This document shows, one piece after another, positions 48,503 to 62,499 of a stretch of 64,000 nt of DNA; within the stretch, counting starts at the first letter, position 1; every line of letters begins with the position of its first letter. Where the stretch lies: contig VWZL01002576.1 of the NCBI GenBank assembly GCA_013396915.1, positions 124,001-188,000 of the forward strand, in the 5' to 3' direction. The stretch comes from Stercorarius parasiticus. Taxonomy: Eukaryota > Chordata > Aves > Charadriiformes > Stercorariidae. Position numbers and translations under genes: made by a program. A model generated the notes under the pieces. That model was not told the origin of the DNA, made no database searches, and saw only the letters and a list, made by a program, of their open reading frames with translations.

Positions 48503-51500
48503 AAGGATTTATTGCCCTGTGATGTTTTCAATGTGTTAAAGTATTGGGACAGAAAACCCTTCCTAAGAAAACAGCGATAAAAGAATTGCCTGAAAATCAT
48601 ATCCAAAGAATGCTCCTGTCTTCCATTTTATCTCCAGAGGCGCTGAATAAAAAACAGAGTAAAAAATTACAAGACAGGGAGGAATTCTCTTTCAATATTC
48701 AGCAACGTTGTTTCTTAAAAAATTCCAAAACTTTAAACGATAAGGAAGAGAGAAAGTATGTATCTAATCTGTGCTTTTATAGGCTTGGATTTGTGCACTA
48801 GTGTGACATTAATCTGCCACTAGTTCCGATGCCTACAGGTTTGATCTTCACTTCAGGCACGCTGACAAATTGTGGCTTTCTTCCAAAGTATTGGTAGGCT
48901 GGGACAGGTACACTTTGGTCAAATATCTTCACATTTGTGGTAAAATAGGCACGTGAATCAACATGAACAAACAACAGCACAACACAAATGAAACAGTTTG
49001 CTGCTCAGTGTCAAATGGAACAAAGCATCTCATTTCAGAAGAAAGGACATATATATTTTTCATAGGGAAAAGTAAACATTAATAGCTCTGGGAAAACATT
49101 TCAGCATTACAGCACTCAGGTTCCTCGAATTTTCTATTTCATTGAAGGGATGTATGTTTGGACTTTTTGACAAATGGAGGAGTGGAAAAACTTTTAGAAT
49201 AATACGTCCAGTGAAATGTTTAATTATCTCTTCACAGAAAACATTTTACCCATATTATGATATTCTTCAAGATTTACTTTTTATGCCAGTGAAATATGAA
49301 TGAATCACACTGAGAAACTTGATTTTTTCATGTCACGTAATCCTATCCCGAAGGGAGGCACAATGCTAATCTAAACAAAACAAAGAAGCTGATGTGATAC
49401 TTCTGAAGAGGATTGTCCATATCTGATTGGCTTAAATTGCTTTCAAGAAAGCAACTTCAGTTATTTAGTGTTTTTGGTTTTTTGCAGAGATCTCCTTCTA
49501 ATCTAAATATGACACTAATCTCTGGTGTCTTCCTCATCTCCTTTGTGGTAGAAACATCACGAACGGAAGCTATTGGCTTTGAATTTGAAATCAGTAGAAG
49601 TTTCACCTTCATAAAACACATATTGGCTTATGCCCTATTGAGCTATCTAAATCCGAAGTACTAATCCTGAAACACATTTAATTGATTATCCTACAATTGA
49701 AAAGATTTTCAGATGATATGTAACGTAAAGTATACACAATCTTTATAATTTTATAAAAATACAATCTATAGATTGACATCTACGCATATTTGAATGTGCA
49801 TATTGCTGTAAGTATTAAATAAAAGCAAAAAGCCCCAACAGTTCCCTTTCCCAACTGTCCCTGGGAATACACGAACCTTAGACAAACAAAAGATGCCTAG
49901 TATTGTAGATGAGGAAACCAAGTATATCAGTATAGTACATTGAGAGAGAAAGTGCATTTAGCCATTGTACTTAAGACTAATAACACAGGTAAATATAATT
50001 TTAATGAGACCATTCTTAAAATATGGCTTACAGCACCAGCATCAGTTCCTGATACTACATATATGCTAAAACATACAAATGCAGAATTCACTTTCAACAG
50101 AACATTACCAAAAATGTCCTACAGAACCCTTTGCAATGCTTGCAATTTGTTTCTCCATATCAAATAGAATCATGACATATATTCTGTTGCTTTATCTAAG
50201 CTTAGCTTTATCCATTATTATTGATGTGATTAAATATGCTTATAATGAATACATGAATAATGACACAATATTTCATCTTTTTATCGCAAGAGGCAGTAAA
50301 AGACATATTTTTCCTTTTTATTTAATTTCTAATGAATAAAGAATACTACTCCAATATAGAAAGATTAATAAAGACGTAGAATGATGTCACATATATGAAA
50401 TCTATAGTTTACGATTTAATCACATAGCATAAACTAAGCTAGTATATGGATGTTTGTGTATTGTATTATACGGATACTGCCAGGGCAGCTAAAAAGATTT
50501 AGAAAAATCACACTACTGCTAATTTGGACATAACCATTAAACACTATGGCCTTATTACTATGGTTTAATAGCCAGACAATAGCCAGGATTCATCATATTG
50601 ATTAGGAAGAAAGAGTTTTTTCTCTGCTTTTTTATTAACACAGTGGGTTTTGGTCAAACAGCGCTTGCTTTTGAAGTAAAATACATCAAGTCGCTCTCCA
50701 TATAGAGAGAGATAATATCTGGCAGTTAGTAAAAGACAGCCAAAAAGGACATAGGAGAGAGAGTGTAACACAGCAGAGAGAAAGGACATAGATCAGGCCA
50801 AGGAGAAAATGAAAGTAGAAGAACAAGGGTGGGGGGAAGAGAGAGAAAAAGCACCAACATAAAATTTATATTTTAAGGACTACCTTCACAGACCAGAGAA
50901 CTACAAATATGCTTTTACATTTAAAAGGTCAGATTAGTCTTGTCATCATTCTAAAAACTCAGAAAGCATAACTCAAAAAATGAGTGGCTAGAGACCTGGC
51001 TTGCATATCACCTCTACTCTTTGACTATCATACTCCAAAAAGATTTTTAAAGAGCATGAGAAGCAGCTCACTCTGTGTGTGACAGATAAAGCTTTTTTTT
51101 CTTCTTGCATAGCACAGAAAAGCAGCAGCCTGTTTTACAAACATGTCATTTGTGAGAGGTAGAGTTGAACTGCACAATAAGCCCATCAAGATCACTGGAA
51201 TGCTAATTAAAACCTGAAAACCAAACATGCATTCCTTATACCACTATAGAAATTGATCCAACTCTTGACAGAAAACGTTCTTCCTGAAATATATTTCACG
51301 TCTCATGCTGGAATTATGTCAGAAATTGCTTCAACTCTTCTCCCACAGTATAATCTGACCCTTTGCCAATGTGCTCAAACAAATCATGCCACCCATCAGG
51401 TTAGAGGGCATGTAATTACAGGTGTATGGGGTAATCTATTCAGTCTGAATATGCAGCAGCTAGAAACCCTCGCCTTGTTGCTATTTTAAAGAGTAAAACA

Positions 51501-54028
51501 AGGCCCGAATATGCCTGAAGCTGTATGCAGGCTCTTCACCAGCCTTTCACAAGGAGGGCAACTGTACTGCCAGTGTGTTTACTCTGTTTATTACAAAAGA
51601 CTAAGCATCTTAGGTTGAACTAAACAAGGGAAATCAATATTGCAGACAGCTATGGAGGTTTTATTTTGTTCTGTTTTTATGACATATGTGGAAATTACAA
51701 GTCAAAATATTTTTGTACACACATTCCTCACGTCAATATGTCTGCAAAGAGTGCTGTATCTCATGGCCATCACTAGCAGATCTGGTCAAGGACACTTGGG
51801 CATAGCCAAATTTATCCAGCAGTTTTGTAAGGATTGTCCTAGGGACATCTCAGGTCCGTACAGTATGAAAATATTTTTTTTTAATCCGAGGACAGGAATG
51901 GGGAAAATCCTAAAGTAAATATTAGGTTGAATTTATCAACTTAAGTTTTGCAGAATAGCATAAATAACCTATTTAGAAGACACCAAAGAAGGGGAAGAAA
52001 GGACAGAGAGAGAACAGAGGAGAAGATGGAGATGATCCAATAACAGAAATATTTTCAGGACTTACAGAATGTTTAATAAGAGCGTGTTGCAATTTACATT
52101 GAGACGTGGAAAATTCAATACGGTTTACACCTCCCAGAACCCTGGAGCTGCCAGCTCAGAAGGAATAGAGCACATAAATAATGTATTTCCTGTTATTCTT
52201 GGTCTGCAGCTGATCTCCTACTGAGCACTAAGAAAGAGTTTTAGATCCCTGGGAGACAGCTGGTGCTGTCTAGCAGTTTGACTGATTTTTGTGAGCAGAG
52301 AGTGAAAGGCATAAAAGGCAAAATGAGAATCTAAAACTAAAGATGTATTTTCTCTTACAAGAAAACTTGCAAGGTTACAAAGCTGTGCAAGAAGGCACAA
52401 TAAAGAATAACCTGTTCTAAAGAATCATATTATTTGAAAATGCAAATTCTCAAGTAGATTGGATGGAAATTCAAACATGTGCAGTTTTCTCTGCAAAAAA
52501 ACAGGCTCACGTTCTTGGTAATATGTAATACTTTGCATTTCGACACAAATGCCATAAAGCTAATGAGTGTAAAAGATTTAGATCACTTGAGACTGTGGAC
52601 CTCAAATGTGGTGACATTTAGGATTCAGCTGCAGTTTCGGAAGACTGAAGTTCAACTGCTCTTCAACACAACCTGCACGAATAAAGGTTTTCAAGCATTA
52701 GGTAGGTTGTCTGCAGCATGTACTGAACTCATGGGTTTGTCTGCTCATTTCAAAGAGCTAGTCAAACTGGAGTTTGTAAACACCATTCTTGTTCTCAAGC
52801 AAGCAGGCCAGCTGGAGGAAAAAACACTCCTCCAGCTGCTTTCTCATCCCTCGGCAGACCATTTATTCCCCTTGTAGGAGAATTCCTCTCTCTAAGCAAA
52901 ATAAACATCTTAAGCCAGAAGTATAGAGTAGAAGGGCATATATCTGATTTTTCCTAACTACATATACAGTCCACCAACTGACAGTTGTGATACTGTCTAA
53001 ATGCAAACAACTGGCATGAATACGTCCCTTTTCTTACAGGCTTCCTTAATTTGATGTGGTAAAATGGCTAGAGATTAATGCTGAATTATGACTCTATCAA
53101 TCATCCTTCATAAAATGTAAAAGCCAACATGCACATAGATGAACTTCCTGTAAGTATGTTTAGAAATGAAGCTCCTTTCTCACAATAATTCCCTTTGTGA
53201 CCAGCTCATGACTCCCCCAAGACATGAGGGGAGAAACTTTTTTATTCCTAACCACAGATGTGCAGTGCAGACCAACAAGTCTCTTGGTCCTGACTCTCCT
53301 TCTGCAAGGGCAGCGGCATGCTTTGCAAATCATAAGGCACATTTGGGAAAGAGCTGTTGTGCCAAGAACCTGAACAGAACCTATTTAAGTATTTCATGTA
53401 ACAGAAAAAAAATTGGGGGGTGGGGGTGTTGGGTGTCCCTTTACCCTTCCTATTCTCAGCTGATTAAGCAGCCTGGCACAGTCTGAGGCAAAGAAGATAA
53501 TGGTGAAGTTTCTTGGGTCTGATAAATAAAGCCCTTTCAGATATGAGGCTTCAACAATTTATATTACAGGGACTCAGTAAGATGATAAAGAAATTATCTC
53601 ATTGCATCCCCTCAACTAACAGGTTTCAAAAATAAACCCATAGTAATTATGTCACTAAACCCTGAAATTCCAGAAATCTCAAACAACCGCTAAGTAACAG
53701 CTGATTTGGCAGAAACCCCTCAAAACATGTCCCAGCTTGAAAAGTAATTTCAAGAACTCCAGAAAATGAGACAGAAAACTGCTGCTTCTATTCAGCCCTG
53801 AATAGAGCTAAAATGTATAAATCGTGGTTCATGAAAGAAATATGGGGAGGAGAATTTCACTGCACCACAGCTTATGAATCCCAGGCAGATAACCTTCAAA
53901 ATATGCACACATCACTATCACAGTGAGAAAATTCCAATGGAAAGCAATTTCACACTCCTTATAGGCCACTGCAATCAGCCAGAAAATGAATTAGCATAGC
54001 CCAGAGGACAAGGTGCTATCAAACAGGG
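48503..54028. other. Non-coding DNA with one strong hairpin
   Basis: No gene was recognised. The 132-codon frame at 52479-52877 (+) is long for this region but has no domain I know. Its last part overlaps the 11-bp hairpin at 52809-52838. A G-rich run lies at 53415-53431. Confidence 0.5.
52809..52838. repeat. 11-bp perfect hairpin CAGCTGGAGGA/TCCTCCAGCTG
   Basis: The arms at 52809-52819 and 52828-52838 are exact complements around the loop AAAAACAC. Each arm carries CAGCTG, itself a palindromic E-box. It is the longest perfect stem I noticed in the window. It may be structural in an RNA, or a chance or duplication product. Confidence 0.75.
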
Positions 54029-54119
54029 TCTTGATCCAGTGAAGCACTTAATCTTATGCTTAATATTAAGCACCTGAGCTGTTCCACTGTCACATATATA
54101 TGCAAATCAAATTTGGCCT
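54029..54119. repeat. Old amniote interspersed repeat fragment (AAGCACTTAA type)
   Basis: TTGATCCAGTGAAGCACTTA, then ATCTTATGCTTAATATTAAG, then CACCTGAGCTGTTCCACTGT, and an ATTTGGCC end. The series GAAGCACTTAA, ATGCTTAA, TTAAGCAC-TGAG follows a palindromic repeat I know as common in turtle, crocodile and bird genomes, whose centre is the GAAGTCAATGGGA block. Strongly diverged; family name not assigned. Confidence 0.55.
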
Positions 54120-56132
54120 AGCACTAAAAATAACTGAAATAATTTCTAACAAGTTATCTACTTATTGCATTCAGCATTTTGTTTTATTCACAGGTTGCTC
54201 ATGACTCTTATTTTTCAAACTATCTTAAATTATTTAGCACTATACCTGCATATTTCTGCCTCTAGTGCTTGAGCTGAACCCCATTCACAGTTCATGAAGT
54301 TCAAAGTTGTTATGAAAATGTTGATCCATCATCTGTTATTTACAAATAATGGGGCATACCTTCTTTTCAATGACGAGTATAGCTTTTAGAATAAAGTTTC
54401 TGTTTTCCATACAAGATCAAAATTCTCTACTATGTATATGATATTTTCTGTAAAAAAAAATTTCCCTTAGTCATTATACATATTTATAAAAAGTGGCATA
54501 AATGCAATCAAAGCATAATACCCTTCTTTTATCTGGGCAGCTAATCAGGTGCATTTATTTTTTTCAAATAATATTCACAATGCTGTACATATTTTATTGG
54601 CTACTGCACCGAAAATGAAACACGTTTCAGAGACAAATTATGAAAAGAACTGCACTTTCATCAGCAAGGTAGTCCCAAAACAACAGAACAACAATATTGA
54701 CAACTGAGAAGGAAGTAAAACTTAGAAACCTGAGAACAAACTTTACATTTTCAATATAGCTAGATAAAACGCCAGAAGTTTGAAATACGGATAGGAGTAA
54801 AAATAAGATTAGACAGTCCCAGGATTGGCTTGAGAATCATTGAGCTTTAATCAGTAACTTGTAACATCTGCAGAAGTAACACAAGTAACTTTCAGATAAA
54901 ATAGAACTATAGTACAGAGAGGTCAACCTTCCTCTATATAGAGTTAGGTTAGGCCATTTTGATTCAATCTAAGGTGAATCAAGTCTTCTGAACAATTTAA
55001 TTTTGCTGCTCCAAGGGGCAGGGCCTTGACCAGGGGAAAGGCAAAATGAGAGCAGAAGTGACAGAGCAGAAGGCAAGACAAGCCCAGAAAAGCAGGACTG
55101 GCAGGGTGGGAAGGGAGGAGTGGTCTTGGCACTGATGCACCCAGACAAGAATACCACCTAGCACTAATACAGATGATTCAGTATTACATTGCTACATAAA
55201 ATTTTGGCAGGATACCTAGTGGGAATGAATTACATCTGTAAAATTATGCTATTAAAATGTCACCATTTGCATTCAAATTCACTGTATCAATGGATCTGTT
55301 ACTTCAAGTAACACAATTTCATATTTAGCTATATGCATTTAATGTATGTACTAAAATAATACCAACATATATTTTTCCTATTTATTGTCTATTACTTCAT
55401 AATGCCCTTCCAAAACTGGCATTTTAAAGGATGCACAACCAAATGAGCTTGCAGGTTGCTGTTCCCTTCTAAATTGAGGTTCAGAGCTTACACACATTGT
55501 GAATTAACTAAAACATTGACCTACATTACCTTTCCAGAAAAAATACAGAAAACAAAAAATGTCTTGAATATACAGGGAAAGCCAAATCACTTACAGCTGT
55601 TGTAATCAATTTCCATTTGCAGTGGGCTTTCAAAACATTATTTAAGTGACTGCAGCACACATCAATCTCAAGGATGGGAACTAAGGGTCTCTTTCAGCAG
55701 AGTACTCAGGGAAGAATTCCTCTTCATGCTTGCCAAGTTTGTTAAATGTGGACCTACACGTAAACTCTAATGGCGTTGATCATTTCTCACTTCTCCACGG
55801 TCTCTCTAGAAGGCAGTAAGAAAAATCTTTTAAATTAATCAAAATGGTATCAAACTGAATACAGCCATTCTCTTACAGGTTTGCTTTACATATACTTGAT
55901 CTAACTGAAAAGACTTTTGGACACACAAAACCCCCGCATCTTTTCATGAATTTTGTATTAATTCTTTTCTTACAGAGATTCAACATTAAAGCCTTTTAGA
56001 ACTATGAATATTAGAAAAGATGTATATTTTTAAAAAATAAGTGAGGTAAAGAGATGACTTTCCATTGTCTGCTCCAGGAAGGTTTCACCAGAGACTGTAT
56101 TAAATGCTAAAGTTATCCAAAAATATCTCATT

Positions 56133-56154
56133 TTTGTTTGTTTGTTTGTTTGTT
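56133..56154. repeat. (TTTG)n microsatellite
   Basis: About five TTTG units, followed by G5, further T/G-rich text and a C6 run by 56189. It is a simple repeat that generates false open frames. Confidence 0.9.
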
Positions 56155-57611
56155 GTGGGGGTTTTTTTGTTTGTTTTCTTTTTCCCCCCTCAGATCATCA
56201 GGCTGGAGCTCTCAGACTCATCAGGGTCTGGATACTCATTCCAATAGTCAGACCTGGGTTTTATCAATATTGCACCGCTCTTGGTTGCTCTCATCCGTTT
56301 TTTCTTGGCCAGACACAAAAATCTCTCAGTTACAAAACCTCACGCGTTTTTCTGAACGTGTGCTGTAGGCAGTTTTTCTGAGGAGATACACAAATGGCCA
56401 TGGTACAAAACACCATTGCTGACTAATTGACAGTAAGAATAAATACAGCCACATTGCTAATTAGTATCTGCAGACTGGTCTCACTTCTAATCCAACTTCT
56501 GGCTTAAATATATTTAAACTTTAGATCTATTCCTTACAGAATGATTTTAATTTGGAAGCAAACCATTGCAGAGGCATCATCTCTCGTCATGAACTTTAAC
56601 CTCCTGTGACAAAATTGAGCACTTTTGCTGACAGAATGGTTTCTGTGAAGGACCCTTGAGATGAACAAACAGATGAGGTTTTACTGGGATAACCTGATTA
56701 CAGAAGGGTATACAGAAGTAACTTGGCTAGGATTTTAAAACATACCAGATATGCCTAATCTTCTTTTATTTTACCTTCCATTTTTAATGGAAGCAGAGTT
56801 GGGCCAGTGATGAGCTGTCTTGAAAAAAATTGCATCTGAATTGATCAAGTCTTTAAAAAGAAAATAAGTCAGCAATAAAATTCTGAGTCGAAAGGTCAGA
56901 TAAGTGGAACACTTACAATCACAGCAAGAGGCCTACAGACTGTTAAGCAACAGTTGAAACATGAAAGAGAAATCTAAAGATTCAGAGAGAAGCCTGGGCA
57001 ATCTTTACCACTGACTTTTGCTGCTAAGACAATGGGATCAGAGCTGCACCTTCAGACAAACTGTCACACCCAGCAATCATGGATACCCGGGAAAAAGAAA
57101 ATGGACATGAAGCAAGAAACCATTTGCTGAACTCAACTCTTGAATTTGTCTCTGAACATGCAGAGGCAGAGGAATCTCCTCTACAGCTCACAACAGCCAG
57201 ACAAAGGAATAAGCTTAAAGGGCAGGTGAGGAGGGGCTTGAAAACATTTTAGGATTTTACCTGTCCTTACACTATTAACAACTAAGACAGAGACTTGCCA
57301 CAATGTTTTCATGCTGAATTGCCTTGCAGAAACAGAAGAGAAATGAAAGAGAAATGAATTAGCAGAACAACTTGTTCAGCTAGTTACCGACTGATGTCTT
57401 TTCTCTTTTCCTTTCTACAGTTTCAGTTGCTTCTTAACAGCCGAATGAAATCTAGCCACAAATTCTAAAAATCATGTACATGGCAACAAGAGGCCACGCT
57501 TGAGTATATTGCTATGCTGGCCATGTGATATGAGATTAATAGTTTATAAAAAGTGTTGTTTTCCAAGTTTTGAAAACCAGTCAGAAAAACTCTTCATCCA
57601 TAGGATCATGC

Positions 57612-57634
57612 TTTTTTTTAAAAAAAAAAAAAAG
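57612..57634. repeat. T8-A15 homopolymer pair
   Basis: Eight T run directly into about fifteen A. The junction forms a self-complementary tract prone to slippage. Confidence 0.85.
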
Positions 57635-60600
57635 TAGGAAAATTACATAAAAAATTAAAATACAATATTAAAACCACAGAAGCCCACTGTCAGTAAAAGG
57701 GATAATAAAGTCTCTAGCTTCTGATTCCTAAAATGGAAGGGAAAATCAGCTTCTACAATGACATTGGAAATTTTTGGAGCATACTAAAAAAAACTTTGCA
57801 TGCATTGGAAATCAATGCGAAGGACCCAAAATTGCTATGTAGGCTCACCAGTTTAGAAATAAAGAAAGCCTTTCCATTGGAACATTCTTATTTGTTATAA
57901 TAAAACAAGTTTCATCTGGAACTTTACTGTCAAGGTCTTGGCTTTTTGTTTTTAACTAAAACTCAACAAATTTATTGGACAAATATTCACAACCTGCCTG
58001 GAACACTTTATGAAAACTCCTCTGTACAGGGAAATTAGAGCAAGGCAGAAGTGCAACTGCTCAAAAAAGAGTGGGGAGAGGAATAAAAAAAGATGTGCTT
58101 ATTTCTTATTCAGCATTCTCAGCATTAAGTCTCCTCATAAAAAAATCTCCCTGTCTGTGAATGCAAAAGGAACACAAGTAACATACAGTCTGGAGAAAGT
58201 ACCCTTAGAACAATACGTTGAATCACTGTCTATAATTTATAACCTTTTTCTGTGCTGATTCAGTGAAGGATATCTGAGCAATTTGAGAATTAATTCCAGA
58301 AGATAAACAAAGTTTTTTTCTGTACAGAAGTGTAAGCAAAATTTTGAATGGATCTACATTCCTGTGTCATTGCTTCCCAGGTAATTCTCAGGCTACTTTG
58401 CAAACTAGGCTGAATTTCTCCATTCTTTTGTCAAAGAAAGAAAAAAAAGGGGAAGAAGAAAAAAATAAAACAGCAAATGTAGTTTGACATTTTCTCTTGC
58501 TGTCAGGTTCTGATAGCAGTTGTCGTAGCTAGTGCATTTAGCCATCCAGATGTATCAATACTATATTTCAAGACATTAAAAGTTATTACTTTTCATATTA
58601 AATTTGAGGGGGGGTACTTTTCTTCTTTCATTCTAGGTTTTGGTTTTGTTTTTTTTTTTTCCTTTCTGGCTTAGCATCATTTTATCGTTTTTTTTCGTAA
58701 GAGTGATTTCCTTTCTTTTCTATGAAAAATAAAATTATCAAAATAATTAGCTAATTCTACAAGCTGGTTGTTGAAAAGTAAAGATGCTGAGACAATAAAA
58801 TAATGAAATTCAATAGCAAAATTGCTGTTAAAAAATTCTTACGTGGATATGTCTTTGAAAGGAGTAAACACAGTTTTCGCAGATGAGTTAGATTTTCAAG
58901 TTATATTATTTTTCATTTCTGATTTATCCTTCTGGAGAGTTTTCATAATTTCATTGAAAAGCATTTGATAAAATGCTTCAATAGTCTATAGCAACATTTG
59001 CGAGTTCTATTTAATTCTCTGATTTCTTCATAGCAATTTCTGTTGAGGTAAATTACATTTCTACTGAACCGCACAGGCTTCATCTTTAAAATCTTTAAGC
59101 TTTTTTAATAATGTTATACTTAGAATGACATACTTGAAAAAAATATTTGAACAGGGTGCCATAAGAATTTTCACTCCACATGAAGAAGCAGTAAGACAAT
59201 ACGGATTTGTTTGTGCTTTGCTTCTGAACAGCATTTATGTAAGTATTTAATACTATGTTGCAAAACCAAAGTGAGATTGAAAGCCCTACTGTTAGGGAAA
59301 TTGCCATTAAGTTTTCCATTTTCTTCACTGGGAAAGTCTTACTATACAAGAATACATGGCACGTAAGGCAGATATCTTTATTTCCCCTTTTGTTTGAATA
59401 TGACTATCCAAAGCTAAAAACCCACTCTCATTGTGCACTGAACGTAGATGCTTATCAACAAGCCTGGAACACAAAACCATGATAGGAAAAAAAGATGTCC
59501 ACAGAATCTCAAATACCACTGTGCGTTACTAACTAAAATGCACTGAAATAGAGTCTAAGGATCTTGATTATGAAACCAAACCTTATTTTGCTGCTTGTTG
59601 CGCAAGGAACAATAAAGCTTGACAGAACAATACATAAGCTTGACACACATAGACTTTGTAAGTGAACGTCCACATTGTGGTGGTCTCCTAAGCATCCTAC
59701 TTACAGCTTCATCATAAGGGAACATCAGAGGTAGTGTGACACGATATCAGAGCAGACCTATATTTTGGGAAACAACCTACCATGAAATCCAGTTGCTAAC
59801 AGATTTATTTTTATGCTGCTCTAAGTTATGTCAAAGAGGATTTTTCCAATGTCAATTGGAACTGGGAAGAATATATTTAGCATTGAATCACCTTCTTGCC
59901 CCTTTGTTGCACCAAGTGCAGGCAAGCTGTTTATTTTAACCCAAAGCCCTTTGGACAGTCTCAGCTCAACAAACAGACAAGATATATGGCTACTCATACT
60001 CCTCCTCATCTGTTGCTATGGCATTTTGCCTGCTCACAAGGTGATTGGACAATTTTGCTATGGAAGTCTGCACCAAAGATCAAAAGCTCTCCTGTGGCAG
60101 TGTGCTGCCTCTGCCATCTGTTTTGCATGATGTTTGACAGGTCCAGGGAAGAATGGATGAGAAGGCAATACCATGTCATGCTTTTACCTATTTTTCCTCA
60201 CTAGCTGACATTTTGTACCACCTTTCTTCTCCTGCTTCTTGGAAGAATGTGGAGAAAAAACAAACTTCAAAACAGAAAAGAAAAAACAATCAGCCTCCTT
60301 CAGGTTAGAATTCAGTCTGTAACTGAAGAAATTCATAGTAATCACTAAACAGAGACTAACAGCTATCATCATACATGTAACAGCTGCAAACACCCTTTAG
60401 GAAGCAATAAAAAATCCTACAAAAATCTTAAGAGTTCCCAACAATAGATGGTGAGCTGTGCACTGGTACCCTGTTGCTAACACATACTAAGCAATGTCAA
60501 ACAGTCGTGCAGAAAAAAAAATAGTTTAGAACAGAAAGCAATACGAAGTCTTTCTGAAAGAAAGGTGTTGGGGAAAAAGTAGAAAAGATTCAGCACCAGC

Positions 60601-62486
60601 TTCTTATAATCAAATTTTGTGGGAGACAGGGTTGCAACATTCTTTAAAAGAATTTCTAAAAGGAGTAAATGAATGGCAGCAGATAAAAACAAATGAGCGT
60701 TTACTGAGAATGTGTCAGTCAACTTTAACTTCAGGCATGTGAGCCGTTGCAAAATGTTTGCTTCATATCCATTACTGTAGAAAGGTAGAAGGAAAGAAGA
60801 TACTACCCTTCATTAAAAGATGGAAACAGGGTTGTCTAAATTGCAGCAAGTTTTGCAACAGTCTGGTTTCTGTTTCTTACTGGGTAAGACAAAGATCCAC
60901 AGGTTCTTTCCCTGTCTCATAGCTCTTTTAAGATAGCTTTTATGCTATATTAAAGACAAAATAAATATGAGCATCTGAATAATATCTCATTTACTTTCTT
61001 ATAAGAACATTACAAAGACATTCAATGCAATTTAGAAGGCTTTCAATAACAACTGCTATTTCTGAGTATAGTCTGAAAAACAAGCCTGACAAAAGTTTCC
61101 TATTTATCATTCCTGAACCTTTCAGATTCCCAAATGTTCTCACTGTAGGGACTGAAATGAAGACACAAATATTTTTCTCACCACAGGCAGTCACATCTTT
61201 CCACCTCCCTGTGTGGGAGGGTTCTTATGTTACCAAAGGAATGCCTGCAAATCAGAGTATAGAGGCATTTCTTGGGTCCAGATGAACTGTTATTGCAATG
61301 CAGCAGCTCCCAGCAATGTTCAAGAGAACAGCTATTATGATGAAGCTAATATAGCTAGTCCTCCAAAGAACAGCCTCATTTCTAAATTATTTACACATGT
61401 TAATTTTTTCTCCCCGTGCTGTTATGCATTTGAATTGTTTTGCTTTCATTTATAGCAGTACACATTATGGCTGAGATTTTCAAAGTCATGAATCCCGTAG
61501 GTGGCTTTGAAGATCTAAACCTAATCTTTTAGTTTATGCTCGTTTACAGTGGATTTACAAAGGAAGATGCTCTTTCATTCTAGCAGGCATCTTATGCAAA
61601 TTAGGTGCCATTGTCAGATGCCCATCCTTCAGTATCGTCATTAATTAGCAGACTAGATACTGTGAAAAATGTCTTCAGTTGGTAATTATAATGGGCAAAA
61701 ATTAAGACAGGTTTTCTTTGCTGTAAGAAGTTGCAGAAATTATATAACCAATACATTTACCACAAAATATTTCTGGCAGTATAATGGCTTATTTTATATC
61801 AATATGATAATGAACATAAACAAGAGATTTGATTAGTATTTTTGCATGAAAAAGCAGTACTACATTCATCTTAAATTAACGCTGCAAAATGTTTGGTGAT
61901 GTGTATTGAGAAATGTAAACAGTGACCCACGATGTGAAAAGAGTTGTTACATGTTGTTTCTGAGCATTGCAACATCAAAATACTGACTTCTTTAAAGGGA
62001 AGATCCCGTTCTTGATTTTTCAGCAGGTCCAGGAAACAATGAATGAGAAACCAGCTTGCAGGAAAAGTACAGCTGCTCAACACCACCTAAAAAGACCTCC
62101 TTAGTTTGGGTTTATTGTGGGCAAAAATTTGTTTTCAAAATCAAATCTGGCAATGTCTCCTTGAGCTATTCTCCAAACACCACTATTGGAAAACCCTGTC
62201 CAACCCACTGACTCCCACTTCCAAAGACACATTTTACTGTCTCTTCCAAGCGACTTATCAAGCTTTCAATTCTTCTATTATTCACCACCTTAAATAAATA
62301 GTACCCTCCTATACTTTAACACTATATCAGATATGATACTATATAAAAAATGGCTAAATCAGGTTTCCTATATGGCTATCATATAAAAACCCGATTATCC
62401 TGTTATTGCTCTTCTAAAGGAATCTAAAGGAAGGGAACATTGAATTAGTCTGAAATAATCTACAGAGGGATCAAATGTAGCTCTCT

Positions 62487-62499
62487 CCCCCCCCCCCCC
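62487..62499. repeat. C13 homopolymer
   Basis: Thirteen consecutive C follow CTCTCT. Long C runs are rare in this AT-rich window and are error-prone in sequencing, so the exact length is uncertain. Confidence 0.85.

Noticed and set aside
52479..52877. 132-codon open frame on the plus strand as a gene
   Set aside because: Long for the region but no recognisable domain, start context or splice structure; part of it is a hairpin.
54840..54940. Possible antisense MIR (CAGATAAAATAGAAC then TACAGAGAGGTCAAC)
   Set aside because: Two weak motifs only; the expected downstream GCCCAAGGTCAC-like block is absent.
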